Made by a program: the position numbers and the translations under genes. Below, piece after piece: positions 51,454 to 59,863 of a DNA stretch of 64,000 bases; positions within the stretch are counted from its first letter, which is position 1, and each line of letters opens with the position of its first letter. The DNA comes from Flavobacterium plurextorum (lineage in GTDB: Bacteria > Bacteroidota > Bacteroidia > Flavobacteriales > Flavobacteriaceae), in NCBI RefSeq assembly GCF_002217395.1, contig NZ_MUHD01000011.1, forward strand, positions 96,063 through 160,062. Direction: 5' to 3'. The notes under the pieces are model-generated. The model made no database searches, had not been told where the DNA came from, and saw nothing but the letters and a program-made list of their open reading frames with translations.

Positions 51454-52359
51454 TCATAATCTGTTACCAAAAAACAATTTTAGCTCTTTAGAAATAATCT
51501 CAAAAAGGGCATTTAAATTATTATTCTTTGGCGCCATTAAAAACACAAATTCTTCAGGAACGTGAAAACTATTCCATACTAACTGCAGTTTATTCTCTTT
51601 AATAAAACTTCTCGCGTTGCAATTCCATGTTACCGCCACTCCTTCATTCTTGGATAGAAGTCTCAACATCTCAGACTCAGAGGGAATAATATAATTAGGA
51701 ACCATTGATGGCCTTTTTTTATTAAAAGCATGCAACCAGAATAACTTTATGTGCGGAATTCGGGCATCATGGCTGTACCATTTTTGACCATTCAACCATT
51801 GTTCTATCTCGACAAAATTGTCTGCCTTTAATCTCTGACGAAATTCTGTTATATCTAAAGTTGTTGGTGCAACCACTATTAATTTAATTTTCCCAACAAT
51901 CTCATAAGTAGTATCAAAAGTATCAAACCTTTTTGTGGTAATTGCAAAATCCAGTTTCTTAGAATCGACTAATGCAAAAAGTTCATCATTCTCTGCAAAA
52001 GTAAAATCGATTAAATCAAATTTTGAAATTAATAGATTTCCGATACATTCAAAAAGATGTTTAGAAATTCCAACAGAAATTAATCGATTAGCATCTTCGG
52101 CTTTAGCTCTAAAACCCGCTTCGACACTTTCAAGTCTGTCCAGCGCATCTATAATCAAATTATTCAGTAACTTAGCGTATTCCGTTGGCTCTACTCCTTT
52201 TGATTTTCGATTAAATAATTTATTTCCAACGTGAGCTTCGAGCATAGAAATTTGCTGACTAACGGCGGGCTGACTCATAAATAATTCCTTTGCGGCCACC
52301 GAAAAATTGCCGTTTTTATAAACTGCTTTAAAGGTTCTGTACCATTCTAGATTTACCAT
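51454..52359 (-). CDS. LysR-family transcriptional regulator
   Basis: The 301-residue protein has an N-terminal winged helix-turn-helix (about 3-62; FKAVYKNGNFSVAAKELFMSQPAVSQQISMLEAHVGNKLFNR) and a substrate-binding domain of the periplasmic-protein type. It is transcribed divergently from a DJ-1/PfpI-family gene with 85 bases between the two starts, the classical arrangement for a LysR regulator and its target. Confidence 0.93.
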   Translation of the reverse strand: MVNLEWYRTFKAVYKNGNFSVAAKELFMSQPAVSQQISMLEAHVGNKLFNRKSKGVEPTEYAKLLNNLIIDALDRLESVEAGFRAKAEDANRLISVGISKHLFECIGNLLISKFDLIDFTFAENDELFALVDSKKLDFAITTKRFDTFDTTYEIVGKIKLIVVAPTTLDITEFRQRLKADNFVEIEQWLNGQKWYSHDARIPHIKLFWLHAFNKKRPSMVPNYIIPSESEMLRLLSKNEGVAVTWNCNARSFIKENKLQLVWNSFHVPEEFVFLMAPKNNNLNALFEIISKELKLFFGNRL

Positions 52360-52378
52360 GACATAAATTTATTTATAA

Positions 52379-52386
52379 CAAACATA
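52379..52386 (-). promoter_or_regulatory. -7 box of the LysR gene
   Basis: It reads TATGTTTG on the minus strand, 19 bases before the ATG. Confidence 0.55.
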
Positions 52387-52420
52387 GTTTATTTTATTTT
52401 TACTAATATCACTTAAGCTG

Positions 52421-52428
52421 TAAATTTG
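52421..52428 (+). promoter_or_regulatory. -7 box of the DJ-1/PfpI-family gene
   Basis: TAAATTTG, 16 bases before the ATG at 52445. The 34 bases between the two boxes would hold a LysR site. Confidence 0.6.
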
Positions 52429-52444
52429 TTCAAAATTTAATATT

Positions 52445-53206
52445 ATGAAGAAAATAACTTTACTCGCAATAATTGCATTTACAGCTGTAAGCATTTCGGC
52501 TGTTGCTCAAAAATCAAATAAAAAAGAGATGAAAAAAGTATTATTTGTTGTTACCAGTAATGATAAGCTGGGCAATACAGGAGAAAAAACTGGATTTTGG
52601 TCAGAAGAATTTGCTGCACCATATTATGAGCTATTAGACCAGGGAGTGGAAATTACAATTGCTTCTCCTCTTGGCGGACAACCTCCAATTGATCCTAAAA
52701 GTGCCGATCCGTCATCAGCGACAGAAGACACTAAACGTTTTGATGCCGATAAGGTTCTACAAGAAAAACTAAAAAACACTTTAAAACTTTCAACTGTTAA
52801 TCAAAAAGATTATGATGCCGTTTTTTATCCTGGAGGTCATGGGCCGCTTTGGGATTTAGTTGAAGATAAAAATTCTATTGCCTTAATCGAATCATTTTAC
52901 ACACATAACAAACCTGTTGCTTTTGTATGTCATGCACCAGCTGTTTTGAAAAATGTTAAAATAAACGGTGCATATCTCGTAAAAGGTAAAAAGATAACTG
53001 GATTCACCAATGATGAAGAAGAAGCAGTTGGCTTAACTAAAGTTGTTCCGTTTTTATTGGAAGATGCTTTATCATCTAATGGCGGAATTTTTTCAAAAGG
53101 ACCAAACTGGCAGCCTTATGCTGTTGAGGACGGACTTTTAATTACGGGTCAAAATCCAGCATCGTCTAAATTAGTAGCTGGTAAATTATTACAAAAAATT
53201 AAATAA
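52445..53206 (+). CDS. Exported DJ-1/PfpI-family (Hsp31-like) protein
   Basis: The 253-residue protein has a signal peptide (MKKITLLAIIAFTAVSISAVAQ), unusual since most DJ-1 proteins are cytosolic. The glutamine-amidotransferase-like domain shows the conserved glutamate in GFWSEEFAAPYYEL (E54 or E55), DAVFYPGGHGPLWDL (about 124-138) and the nucleophile C162 in AFVCHAPA. This matches the Hsp31/class I glyoxalase-III-like group, which acts on methylglyoxal or as a chaperone. A periplasmic role in aldehyde or stress protection is an inference. Confidence 0.9.
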   Translation: MKKITLLAIIAFTAVSISAVAQKSNKKEMKKVLFVVTSNDKLGNTGEKTGFWSEEFAAPYYELLDQGVEITIASPLGGQPPIDPKSADPSSATEDTKRFDADKVLQEKLKNTLKLSTVNQKDYDAVFYPGGHGPLWDLVEDKNSIALIESFYTHNKPVAFVCHAPAVLKNVKINGAYLVKGKKITGFTNDEEEAVGLTKVVPFLLEDALSSNGGIFSKGPNWQPYAVEDGLLITGQNPASSKLVAGKLLQKIK

Positions 53207-53395
53207 ATAAAGCGCTAAAGGACTTAGACGCAAGGATTCTTCTCTTACGAACTAAAAAAAACTAATGTCCGATAAGCCAATTGATGAGTAACAAAATTAA
53301 AAAAACAACCTTGCTAAGTCTATTATATAAGTTCAAAAAAAACTTAGTCCCGAAGCTTCGGGATAGTAGCTTAACATCTTAGAACCTTAAAAAAA
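53207..53395. other. Intergenic region with word repeats and a CCCGAAG palindrome
   Basis: It contains ACTTAG, CCTTGCTAAG and TTAGAACCTTA words and the palindrome TCCCGAAGCTTCGGGAT at 53348-53364. No ORF or promoter is clear. Confidence 0.5.
53348..53364. repeat. Dispersed palindrome ATCCCGAAG-type, copy 1
   Basis: TCCCGAAGCTTCGGGAT. A near-identical copy lies at 57642-57659. Confidence 0.65.
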
Positions 53396-54553
53396 ATGCT
53401 AAACTTTGAATTATACAATCCGACGAATTTAATTTTCGGAAAAGGACAAATTGAGAAACTTTCTACTCTAGTTCCAAAAGAAGCTAAAATTCTTTTGGCT
53501 TATGGAGGCGGAAGTATTTTTAAAAATGGGATTTACGATCAAGTAATCGCAAACTTAAAGGGTTTTGAAATTGTAGAATTTGGCGGAATCGAGCCAAATC
53601 CTAGATTTGAAACTTTAATGAAAGCAGTTGACGTTATTAAAGCTGAAAAAATCAATTTTATTCTTGCCGTTGGTGGAGGATCAGTAATTGATGGTGTGAA
53701 ATTTATTTCGGCAGCTGTAAATTTTGAAGGAAATCCGATTGATATTCTGCAAAAAAGAATCTTAATTACAGAAAACGCAATGCCTTTTGGAACTGTTTTG
53801 ACGCTGCCAGCAACGGGAAGCGAAATGAATTCAGGTTCTGTTGTAACTATCGAATCTACTCAGGAGAAACTTGCTTTTGGCGGAAGCGCAATGTTCCCCA
53901 AATTCTCTATTTGCGACCCAACGGTTATTGCTTCTTTACCAAAAAGACAAATTCAAAACGGTGTCGTTGATGCTTACACGCATGTAATGGAACAATATCT
54001 AACCTATCCGCATGAAGGTTTTCTACAAGACCGAATTGCTGAGGGAATTTTACAAACTTTAATTGAAATAGGTCCAAAAGTTGTTGAAAATCCAACTGAT
54101 TATGCTTTAGCTTCAAATTTTATGTGGAGCTGTACAATGGCGTTGAACGGATTAATTCAAAAAGGTGTTCCTCAAGATTGGGCAACTCACATGATTGGTC
54201 ATGAATTAACTGCACTTTATGGAATTGATCATGCTAGAACTTTAGCCATTATTGGCCCAAGTTTATACAATGTAATGTTTGAAACTAAAAAAGGCAAACT
54301 GGCACAATATGGCCGACGCATTTTTAATCTTTCAGGATCTGATGATGAAGTGGCAAAAGAAGCTATTAATAAAACTGTGGAATTTTTCCATACAATGGGA
54401 ATGGACACAAAGCTATCTCAGTACACAGAAAACTATAGTAATACTGCCGATTTTATCGTAAATCGTTTTGACGAAAGAGGCTGGAAAGGTTTGGGGGAAA
54501 ATCAATTAATAACTTTAGACAAAGTAAAATCTATCGTTGAACTTAGTTATTAA
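53396..54553 (+). CDS. Iron-containing alcohol dehydrogenase (YqhD/butanol dehydrogenase type)
   Basis: The 385-residue protein has the group III fold. The nucleotide region is ILAVGGGSVIDGVKFIS (about 87-103), with LTLPATGSEMNSG (about 136-148). Metal ligands are seen in NGVVDAYTHVMEQYL (D192, H196 approximately), DWATHMIGHELTALYG (H265 approximately) and GIDHARTLAI (H279 approximately). The type is close to NADPH-dependent YqhD aldehyde reductases. Neighbouring DJ-1 also deals with aldehydes in some species, but a link is only a guess. Confidence 0.92.
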   Translation: MLNFELYNPTNLIFGKGQIEKLSTLVPKEAKILLAYGGGSIFKNGIYDQVIANLKGFEIVEFGGIEPNPRFETLMKAVDVIKAEKINFILAVGGGSVIDGVKFISAAVNFEGNPIDILQKRILITENAMPFGTVLTLPATGSEMNSGSVVTIESTQEKLAFGGSAMFPKFSICDPTVIASLPKRQIQNGVVDAYTHVMEQYLTYPHEGFLQDRIAEGILQTLIEIGPKVVENPTDYALASNFMWSCTMALNGLIQKGVPQDWATHMIGHELTALYGIDHARTLAIIGPSLYNVMFETKKGKLAQYGRRIFNLSGSDDEVAKEAINKTVEFFHTMGMDTKLSQYTENYSNTADFIVNRFDERGWKGLGENQLITLDKVKSIVELSY

Positions 54554-54588
54554 GTAAAAATTAAAAAACTGAGCACTGCCAACTAATG

Positions 54589-54626
54589 AAAAAAGGCGTT
54601 CTTAACTAGTTTAAGAGCGCCTTTTT
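54589..54626 (+). terminator. Terminator of the alcohol dehydrogenase gene
   Basis: AAAAAAGGCGTTCTTAA pairs with TTAAGAGCGCCTTTTT with one G-U, followed by AAAA. Confidence 0.85.
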
Positions 54627-54833
54627 AAAATACTAAAACAAAACTAACTAACTCAATTCTTGCTAAACTCATTAAATTCTAATTTATAAACACTTACAAC
54701 GCAAGGATTTTATTTTTATTGTGTATCTAAAAAAATATTTTTTACTTTATTGAAAGCTGCTGAAAACCATTGTTATTAATAGACGTAAATAAATTTCTTA
54801 AATTAGATTTTGTATTATTACTACTTTATTAAG

Positions 54834-54841
54834 TACTTTTG
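54834..54841 (+). promoter_or_regulatory. -7 box of gpsA
   Basis: TACTTTTG, 18 bases before the ATG at 54860. Confidence 0.6.
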
Positions 54842-54859
54842 TTTTAAATTATTAAAATA

Positions 54860-55855
54860 ATGAGTGAAAAGTTAAAATTTGCAGTAATTGGAGGAGGAAG
54901 CTGGGCAACGGCAATTGCAAAAATGTTGTGCGTTAATCTTTCAGAAATTGCGTGGTATATGCGTAATGAATCTGCGATCGAACATATTCAGAAATACAAA
55001 CACAACCCAAATTATCTAAGCTCTGTTGAGTTTGACACTAACAAGCTTAAACTAACCAGCAATATAAATGAAGCGATCGAATATGCCGATTATATCATTT
55101 TTGCTATCCCATCTGCTTTTTTAGATGCCGAATTAAAAAACATGACGGTTTCTTTATCTGATAAAATTATTTTCTCAGCGATTAAAGGTATCGTTCCTGA
55201 AACAAGTTTAATTGTTGGCGAGCATTTTCATATTCAATACGATATTCCATATTACAACATAGGAGTTATTACAGGTCCTTGTCACGCCGAAGAAGTTGCA
55301 TTAGAAAGACTTTCTTACCTGACAATTGCTTGCGGTGATCCAGAAAAAGCTTCTATTGTAGCAAAATCTCTTTCAGGAAATTATATTAAAGCAAAAATTT
55401 CAGATGATATTATTGGAACTGAATATGCTGCAATGCTTAAAAACATTTACGCAATTGCAGCCGGAATTGCACATGGTTTAGGCTATGGCGACAATTTCCA
55501 ATCGGTTATGATGAGTAACGGAATTCGCGAAATGAAAAAATTCATTCGTAAAGTTCATAAAATGAAACGTAACATTAATGATTCTGCTTATTTGGGTGAT
55601 TTATTAGTTACAGGATATTCTGTTTTTTCAAGAAATAGAATGTTCGGAAATATGATTGGAAAAGGATACACGGTAAAAAGTGCTATGATGGAAATGAGCA
55701 TGGTTGCCGAAGGTTATTACGCCACAAAAAGTGCTTATAAGCTAAATCAAGGCTACGGAGCAAAAACACCTATTATAGACGCTGTTTATGCTGTTTTATA
55801 CGAAGGAAAAGACGCTAAAACGGTTTTCAAGAAATTGACTGAGTCTTTGGATTAA
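54860..55855 (+). CDS. gpsA: Glycerol-3-phosphate dehydrogenase, NAD(P)-dependent
   Basis: It reduces dihydroxyacetone phosphate to sn-glycerol 3-phosphate for phospholipid synthesis. The 331-residue protein starts with the Rossmann motif VIGGGSWATAIAKML (9-23). IKGIVPET (about 113-120), GPCHAEEVA (about 142-150), the catalytic-lysine region TEYAAMLKNIYAIAAGIAHGLGYGDN (about 193-218) and DLLVTGYSVFSRNRMFG (about 253-269) are all standard. A promoter directly upstream and a terminator after it show a single-gene unit. Confidence 0.96.
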   Translation: MSEKLKFAVIGGGSWATAIAKMLCVNLSEIAWYMRNESAIEHIQKYKHNPNYLSSVEFDTNKLKLTSNINEAIEYADYIIFAIPSAFLDAELKNMTVSLSDKIIFSAIKGIVPETSLIVGEHFHIQYDIPYYNIGVITGPCHAEEVALERLSYLTIACGDPEKASIVAKSLSGNYIKAKISDDIIGTEYAAMLKNIYAIAAGIAHGLGYGDNFQSVMMSNGIREMKKFIRKVHKMKRNINDSAYLGDLLVTGYSVFSRNRMFGNMIGKGYTVKSAMMEMSMVAEGYYATKSAYKLNQGYGAKTPIIDAVYAVLYEGKDAKTVFKKLTESLD

Positions 55856-55928
55856 TTCTCTTTGTCTTCAGAGGCAAGATTAGTAGATGCAAGAAGAAAG
55901 ACTGGATCTAAATTTTTGTTTACCATAT

Positions 55929-55972
55929 AAAAAAAGAGTCAAGACTTATTTAATTTGTCTTGACTCTTTTTC
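55929..55972. terminator. Bidirectional terminator between gpsA and the 135-residue gene
   Basis: AAAAAGAGTCAAGAC and its exact reverse complement enclose an 11-base loop, with A and T tracts on both sides. Confidence 0.9.
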
Positions 55973-55993
55973 TTTATTCTATTTTCTAAATTC

Positions 55994-56401
55994 TTACTTC
56001 ACCATAATTCCATCCACAAACAAAATTGGCACTTCTTCAGTATCATTTTCGTTGATTAAATTAGATTTGAAAGTAAATTTCTTATCGTACAAAGTATTTC
56101 CGATGAAGAAAGTCACCATAAATTCGTTATTCATAACTAGAAGACTTTTCTCAATCATCTCAATTTTTACTACAGAAACTGCAGGAACTTCAACAAAAGC
56201 ATGACGTAAAATAGAGGTTTTTTTCATTTCGCCATCAATAGTTCCAAATGCTTTTGAAACCACCATTACGCTGTCTAAATTAAAATCGCTGTCATTTACT
56301 AGATAAGCATACCATACTTTTTCCATAAAATCATCGCTCCATTCCTGAACGGCAGCAAGAAACACGTTTTCAACTATCGGAATTATTATATCTTTTTTCA
56401 T
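55994..56401 (-). CDS. Conserved-looking protein downstream of pheS, unknown function
   Basis: I cannot assign a function to this 135-residue cytoplasmic protein. It is mostly beta: VWYAYLVNDSDFNLDSVMVVSKAFGT, HAFVEVPAVSVVKIEMIE, LLVMNNEFMVTFFIGNTLYDKKFTF and VPILFVDGIMVK suggest a compact sandwich or barrel. It lies downstream of pheS on the same strand with a long hairpin between. In related genomes I recall similar proteins beside pheS, sometimes mislabelled as a synthetase subunit, but nothing synthetase-like is visible here. Confidence 0.7.
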   Translation of the reverse strand: MKKDIIIPIVENVFLAAVQEWSDDFMEKVWYAYLVNDSDFNLDSVMVVSKAFGTIDGEMKKTSILRHAFVEVPAVSVVKIEMIEKSLLVMNNEFMVTFFIGNTLYDKKFTFKSNLINENDTEEVPILFVDGIMVK

Positions 56402-56420
56402 ATGAGTCAGAAGTTTAAAA

Positions 56421-56492
56421 ATCGAAAGTCATAAAGTCGAAAGTCAAAAGCCATTACTTTGTGACTTTTAACTTTCGACTTTATGACTTTTA
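56421..56492. repeat. Long word-repeat hairpin between pheS and the next gene
   Basis: Arms of about 30 bases (left AAAGTCATAAAGTCGAAAGT, right ACTTTCGACTTTATGACTTT in its core) pair with only a few mismatches around an 8-base loop. The words GAAAGTC and AAAGTC repeat within each arm. Confidence 0.75.
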
Positions 56493-56500
56493 AATTTAAA

Positions 56501-57520
56501 TTAAATATTTGCTTTGAATTGCTCTAAGAAACGAACATCGTTTTCATAAAACATACGGATATCGCCAATTTGGTATAAAAGCATTGCAATACGCTCTACT
56601 CCCATTCCAAATGCAAAACCGTTATATTCATCTGGATTTATATCACAATTTTTCAAAACATTAGGATCTACCATCCCGCATCCTCCAATTTCTAACCATC
56701 CAGTACCTTTTGTAATACGATAATCAGTTTCGGTTTTTAAACCCCAATAGATATCGATTTCAGCACTTGGTTCTGTAAATGGGAAATATGACGGACGAAG
56801 ACGAATCTTAGATTTTCCGAACATTTCTTTTGTAAAATAAAGTAATGTTTGTTTCAAATCTGCAAAAGAAACATCTTTATCAATGTACAATCCTTCTACC
56901 TGATGAAAAATACAGTGCGAACGAGACGAAATTGCTTCGTTACGAAAAACACGTCCTGGAGAAATTGTACGAATTGGCGGTTTATGATTTTCCATATAAC
57001 GCACCTGAACAGATGATGTATGCGTACGCAATAACACATCTGGATTTGTCTGGATAAAAAATGTATCCTGCATATCACGCGCTGGATGATATTCTGGCAA
57101 GTTCAATGCTGTAAAATTATGCCAATCGTCTTCTATTTCCGGACCTTCGGAAACATTGAATCCAATATTGGCAAAAATATCAATAATCTGATTTTTAACG
57201 ATTGAAATCGGGTGGCGAGAACCAATAATTACCGGCTCTGCTGCACGTGTTAAATCACCAAAAACTCCTTTTGTTTCTTGTTTGCTTTCCAGTTCTTCCT
57301 GAATAACGCGAACTTTCTCTTCAGCAACAGCTTTTAGTGTATTAATTACCTGTCCAAAGTCTTTTTTCTGGTCGTTTGGAATGTTCTTGAACTCTGTAAA
57401 AAGTTCTTTCAACAATCCTTTACTGCCTAAATATTTAATACGGAATTGCTCTAAGGATTCTTTATTTTTATCATTAAAGGCTTTTGCTTCCTCTATATGT
57501 TCTTTTATCTTGTCTATCAT
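56501..57520 (-). CDS. pheS: Phenylalanyl-tRNA synthetase alpha subunit
   Basis: This class II synthetase catalytic subunit (alpha2beta2 complex with PheT) has 339 residues. An N-terminal coiled coil (about 1-85; FRIKYLGSKGLLKELFTEF) is followed by the catalytic domain: motif 1 around GFNVSEGPEIEDDWHNF, motif 2 in PIRTISPGRVFRNEA...HCIFHQVEG (about 182-212) and motif 3 in GMGVERIAMLLYQIGDIRMF (about 306-325). pheT is not adjacent in this window, so the subunit genes are separated, as in many Bacteroidota. Confidence 0.96.
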   Translation of the reverse strand: MIDKIKEHIEEAKAFNDKNKESLEQFRIKYLGSKGLLKELFTEFKNIPNDQKKDFGQVINTLKAVAEEKVRVIQEELESKQETKGVFGDLTRAAEPVIIGSRHPISIVKNQIIDIFANIGFNVSEGPEIEDDWHNFTALNLPEYHPARDMQDTFFIQTNPDVLLRTHTSSVQVRYMENHKPPIRTISPGRVFRNEAISSRSHCIFHQVEGLYIDKDVSFADLKQTLLYFTKEMFGKSKIRLRPSYFPFTEPSAEIDIYWGLKTETDYRITKGTGWLEIGGCGMVDPNVLKNCDINPDEYNGFAFGMGVERIAMLLYQIGDIRMFYENDVRFLEQFKANI

Positions 57521-57542
57521 TTTCCTTCAATAATTGAGAATA

Positions 57543-57550
57543 CAAATTTA
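57543..57550 (-). promoter_or_regulatory. -7 box of pheS
   Basis: It reads TAAATTTG on the minus strand, 22 bases before the ATG. Confidence 0.6.
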
Positions 57551-57641
57551 GTAAAAAAGTGAGATGTTAAGAGTGAGATATTTGAAGTATTTTCGAAACT
57601 TCTATCATATTTCTAATCTCAAATCTAAAACTTGTAATCTA

Positions 57642-57659
57642 ATCCCGAAGCATCGGGAT
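57642..57659. repeat. Dispersed palindrome ATCCCGAAG-type, copy 2
   Basis: ATCCCGAAGCATCGGGAT differs from the copy at 53348 by one central base. It is right behind the stop of the 118-residue gene. Confidence 0.65.
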
Positions 57660-57666
57660 AAAATTT

Positions 57667-58023
57667 CTATTCTATTACTTCTCTTTCTAAGAAATAATTA
57701 ACGATTGCTTCTTTCATTAAAACTGATTGTTCACCAGCTTTTAAAGCTGGTAATTGCTCTTTTACTTTGTAATGCGGCCAGCCTTCTCCATCAAAAAAAT
57801 CAAATTCATAAAACCCATAAGGCTCCAATAATCTGCAGATTGCAATGTGCATCAAATTTAATTTTTCATCTTTCTTGAACTCTCGATGAACTTTTCCGAG
57901 TTCCTGAACTCCAATTAAATAAATAATTGCATCTAAATCTAAGTCTTCGCCTTGCGAAAATTGATTTGAAAGTATATCGACGAGCTTTTCCCAGCGCTCT
58001 TTTAGTTGTGTATCTCTTGACAT
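57667..58023 (-). CDS. Conserved-looking cytoplasmic protein, unknown function
   Basis: The 118-residue acidic, helical protein has no signal peptide: RWEKLVDILSNQFSQGEDLDLDAIIYLIGVQELGKVHREFKKDEKLNLMHIAICRLL makes up the N-terminal half, followed by an aromatic turn (PYGFYEFDFFDGEGWPHYK) and a last helix (SVLMKEAIVNYFLEREVIE). I recall such proteins as common in Flavobacteriia but know no function. It has its own promoter box. Confidence 0.7.
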   Translation of the reverse strand: MSRDTQLKERWEKLVDILSNQFSQGEDLDLDAIIYLIGVQELGKVHREFKKDEKLNLMHIAICRLLEPYGFYEFDFFDGEGWPHYKVKEQLPALKAGEQSVLMKEAIVNYFLEREVIE

Positions 58024-58119
58024 TTTTATTTGTTCTTTTAGATTTTAATTTTAGACTGAAGAATGATTTAAAGATTATTTAAACTTAAATTCTACAATCA
58101 TAGCTCTAAAATTATTATT

Positions 58120-58127
58120 GCAAAGAT
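58120..58127 (-). promoter_or_regulatory. -7 box of the 118-residue protein gene
   Basis: It reads TATCTTTG on the minus strand, about 95 bases before the ATG. Confidence 0.5.
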
Positions 58128-58218
58128 AGGAACTTCAAATCCAAAGACCTCAAAAAACCAAAACTTCCGTTTTACAGGATTAAAACGCAGGTATATCTGA
58201 AGATTTCAAAAATTAAAA

Positions 58219-58255
58219 ACTTTGTTCCTTTGAAGCTTTGCTTCTTTGAACCTAA
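58219..58255. repeat. CTTTG word repeat upstream of cvpA
   Basis: Repeated ACTTTGTTCCTTTGAAGC and TTTGCTTCTTTGAACCT. A clearly related sequence lies at 62618-62655 in front of the WYL regulator. Confidence 0.55.
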
Positions 58256-58265
58256 AAAAAAGATC

Positions 58266-58273
58266 TATATTTG
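58266..58273 (+). promoter_or_regulatory. -7 box of cvpA
   Basis: TATATTTG, 25 bases before the ATG at 58299; it rules out the in-frame ATG at 58230. Confidence 0.65.
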
Positions 58274-58298
58274 CGCCTTTATTAAATCCACAGAAAAC

Positions 58299-58844
58299 AT
58301 GAGTTTTTTTGATATTATTGTTGGTGCACTTTTAGGTTTTAGTTTATACAAAGGCATTAAAAATGGGCTTTTTGTAGAAGTTGCCTCTTTTATTTCGTTA
58401 TTATTAGGAATTTATTTAGCGATTAAATTTTCTTCTTTAATGAAAGATATAATCAGCAAACATGTATCGTGGAATCCCAGTACAATTCAAATCACAGCTT
58501 TTATACTAACTTTTATTTTAGTTGTAATCGGCGTTTATTTCTTAGCCAAAATCCTTACCGGAATTGCTGATTTTGCTTTTTTAGGATGGGCAAATAAATT
58601 AGGCGGAGGATTTTTCAGGGTTTTAAAATCAATTCTTATTTTAAGCATTTTCATTGCCTTATTTGAAAAAATCAACTTCAACAATACTTTTGCTAAAAAA
58701 GAAACTCTGGACAAGTCTATTTTTTATAATCCCGTAAAAAAAGTGGCCGCTTTTGTGTATCCGTCAATCGAGAAATGGTACGAGAATTTCAAAGACAATC
58801 AGTCAGATAATTCCTCAAAAAACAACCATACATCACCTCAATAA
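58299..58844 (+). CDS. CvpA-family membrane protein
   Basis: The 181-residue inner-membrane protein begins MSFFDIIVGALLGFSLYKGIKNGLF, the CvpA pattern (D5, G-rich first helix). Three further membrane helices follow (VEVASFISLLLGIYLAIKF; QITAFILTFILVVIGVYFLAKI; ANKLGGGFFRVLKSILILSIFIALF). Known CvpA acts in colicin V production in E. coli, but the general role is in envelope stress or purine-linked functions and remains unclear. The polar tail ends SDNSSKNNHTSPQ. Confidence 0.9.
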   Translation: MSFFDIIVGALLGFSLYKGIKNGLFVEVASFISLLLGIYLAIKFSSLMKDIISKHVSWNPSTIQITAFILTFILVVIGVYFLAKILTGIADFAFLGWANKLGGGFFRVLKSILILSIFIALFEKINFNNTFAKKETLDKSIFYNPVKKVAAFVYPSIEKWYENFKDNQSDNSSKNNHTSPQ

Positions 58845-58984
58845 TCAAGTTACTGCTTTAATTTCCTTTTCTCGACTATTTTAAATCATTGATTGTCATA
58901 TTTTTAAATTATTAAAAATATTAAATGATCAACAAGAAGAGTTTTGCTTTTTATTTATTTAATTTGTAAAAATTTACTTCAAAA

Positions 58985-59700
58985 ATGAATAAAAACGTAG
59001 AAACCTGCTCTGTTCCCAAAAGCGAACAAAATGCAATGAAAGCAATTACAATTGACTGTGTTGTGTTTGGTTTTGAAGAAGGAAGTCTAGAAGTGCTTTT
59101 AGTACAACATGCCGAAGGAATCAGTAAAGGAAAATGGGGACTTCCCGGCGGATGGATTCATAAAAACGAAAGCACAGATAATGCTGCTCAACGTTTATTG
59201 AGTGAACTTACAGGTCTTGATAACATTTATTTAGAGCAATTAAAAGCCTTTGGTGATCCAGATCGTTTTCCGCTTCGACGCGTTTTACGATAGGATATTA
59301 TGCTCTTGTAAAAAGGGAAGACTATAATATTAAAGTTGGCTTCACGGCATCTGATGCAAAATGGTACAAAATAAACAGCATTCCTGATTTGATCTACGAT
59401 CATAATGAAATCTTATCCTACAGTTTGCAGCATCTCCGTAATAGAGTTCGCCACGCTCCTATTGGTTTTAATCTTCTTCCTGAAAAATTTACTTTATTGC
59501 AGTTGATGCATCTTTATGAAGAAATACTAGGTGTTGAATTAGAGAAGTCAAATTTTAGAAGAAAAATTCTTCACATGAAGTTACTGCTTGAACTCGATGA
59601 AAAAGAACAAGATGTTTCGCATAGAGCTGCAAAACTTTATAAATTTGATGACGAAATCTACAAGAAATTAACTCAAAAAGGGTTTAATTTCGAATTTTAA
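58985..59700 (+). pseudogene. NrtR/AraR-type NUDIX regulator with a frameshift
   Basis: The first frame (58985-59293) encodes the NUDIX domain start MNKNVETCSV...GKWGLPGGWIHKNE...LKAFGDPDRFPLRRV. At 59285-59290 one base appears missing in a T run: shifting by one restores TIGYYALVKREDYN and continues to 59700 with the NrtR winged-helix part (RHAPIGFNLLPEKFTLLQLMHLYEEILG). The NUDIX box (G56, E62, R70) lacks two of three catalytic glutamates (L71, L75), as in NUDIX-derived regulators that bind ligands but do not hydrolyse them. It could be a true mutation, a sequencing error in the T run, or a programmed shift. Confidence 0.85.
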
Positions 59701-59765
59701 GGCACTTTTTAAATCTTAGATTTTAACTATCGGACTTCTGAATTCCAGAATCCAAAACTTTGCGC

Positions 59766-59773
59766 TATCTTTG
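59766..59773 (+). promoter_or_regulatory. -7 box of lepA
   Basis: TATCTTTG, about 90 bases before the ATG at 59864. Confidence 0.6.
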
Positions 59774-59863
59774 CGGCTTAGTATCATGCGCTAAAGCAAT
59801 TGTTAGAGCGCAATTTACATTAAAAGAAATACTTAAACTCGATTAGAGAACTTATATATTACA

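Larger units (their letters stand above)
54554..54859 (+). other. Intergenic region between the alcohol dehydrogenase gene and gpsA
   Basis: These 306 bases contain the terminator at 54589-54626, an AT-rich stretch with nothing else supported, and the gpsA -7 box at 54834. Confidence 0.6.
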
